The notes under the pieces are model-generated. The model was not told the DNA's origin. It saw only the letters and a program-made list of their open reading frames with translations, and did not search any database. The translations under genes and the position numbers were made by a program. A stretch of DNA of 13,199 nucleotides from assembly GCA_027325115.1 (NCBI GenBank), contig DAHWFG010000074.1:1-13199 (forward strand), written 5' to 3'. Shown one piece after another: positions 12,956 through 13,199 of the stretch. Positions within the stretch are counted from its first letter, which is position 1, and each line of letters opens with the position of its first letter. Source of the DNA: JAKBCQ01 sp021807585 (GTDB lineage Bacteria; Planctomycetota; Planctomycetia; Isosphaerales; Isosphaeraceae).

Positions 12956-13199
12956 TTACCCCGATAACATGCGCGCGATCTCCTCAAGCTGCGATTTAAG
13001 ATTGTCGTACATTTGTTCATCGATCAACGATCGGCGTCTCGATAATTCAAGAAGCGGCACGCACTCCTGAACCGATCCGCGCGCAATTCCAAAAAAATTC
13101 TTGCGATCGGGCTTGGTAAAGCGACCGTTTCCTTCGGCGATGTTCGCGGCGATCGATAACGACGCTCGATTGAGTTGATCGACAAGAAAGCCATAACCG
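12956..13199 (-). CDS. Four-helix-bundle protein (23S rRNA intervening-sequence type), 5' end outside the window
   Basis: The minus-strand frame enters at the right edge and ends with TAA at 12958-12956, giving the last 80 residues of a protein normally about 110-130 aa long. The family signature is strong: LNRASLSIAANIAEGNGRFT, followed by DRKNFFGIARGSVQECVPLL, then helix 4 (LIDEQMYDNLKSQLEEIARM) and a short LSG end. These small helical proteins were first noted in intervening sequences of 23S rRNA genes but occur as free genes in many planctomycetes and Bacteroidetes. They form oligomeric bundles, and their role is unclear. The start and ribosome site cannot be judged here. Confidence 0.92.
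   Translation of the reverse strand, partial: GYGFLVDQLNRASLSIAANIAEGNGRFTKPDRKNFFGIARGSVQECVPLLELSRRRSLIDEQMYDNLKSQLEEIARMLSG

Noticed and set aside
1..13199. CRISPR array, tRNA, rRNA or an intact insertion sequence.
   Set aside because: No regularly spaced identical repeats with unique spacers, no tRNA-like cloverleaf noticed by eye, and no transposase motif were seen. The 27-bp triplet has no spacers. tRNA absence was not tested by a covariance model.

Overview
The window looks like a chromosomal accessory stretch from a planctomycete, most likely Isosphaeraceae-like. This rests on three things: a secreted LamG/beta-propeller/CxxCH heme protein of the Pirellula/Verrucomicrobium type, an ECF42-type sigma factor paired with a YCII/DGPF protein, and short GC-rich palindromes of a kind I recall from planctomycete genomes. 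Coding DNA is GC-rich, while several intergenic patches are very AT-rich. This assignment is inference, as no rRNA or other taxonomic marker is present.

Layout. 1-617: a left-edge open frame of doubtful status with a REP-like hairpin, then AT-rich DNA. 618-1004 (-) and 1874-2293 (+): two divergent DUF1801 (frataxin-like fold) genes about 870 bp apart. 2290-2551: a cluster of direct repeats and GAA-loop hairpins. 2692-3339 (+): a TMEM175/DUF1211 membrane protein. From 3381 to the right edge everything is on the minus strand. 6011 to 3381 reads as one operon: YCII/DGPF protein, ECF42 sigma factor (4-base ATGA overlap), a ydeI-like gene broken by two in-frame TAA codons, and a small membrane protein with an eroded C terminus. 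6608-7819 is a Tat-exported aldo/keto-reductase-fold protein with two C-terminal [4Fe-4S] motifs. 8243-11653 is the 1136-aa secreted cytochrome-like protein. 11873-12253 is a ruined BrnT/BrnA-type toxin-antitoxin operon. 12352-12774 is a conserved protein of unknown function, 12843-12923 holds three 27-bp tandem units, and a four-helix-bundle protein runs off the right edge.

How the parts fit. The YCII-ECF42 pair is probably an autonomous regulatory unit whose likely partner or target, the ydeI-like protein, has been lost. The Tat reductase-like protein and the heme protein are neighbouring exported redox proteins, but nothing here proves that they work together.

I see no wholly new system. 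The most informative signals are three genes hidden by decay: the double-nonsense ydeI, and the BrnT frame with four single-base shifts overlapping a BrnA remnant. Intact large genes flank them, which argues for real local gene decay rather than poor sequence quality.
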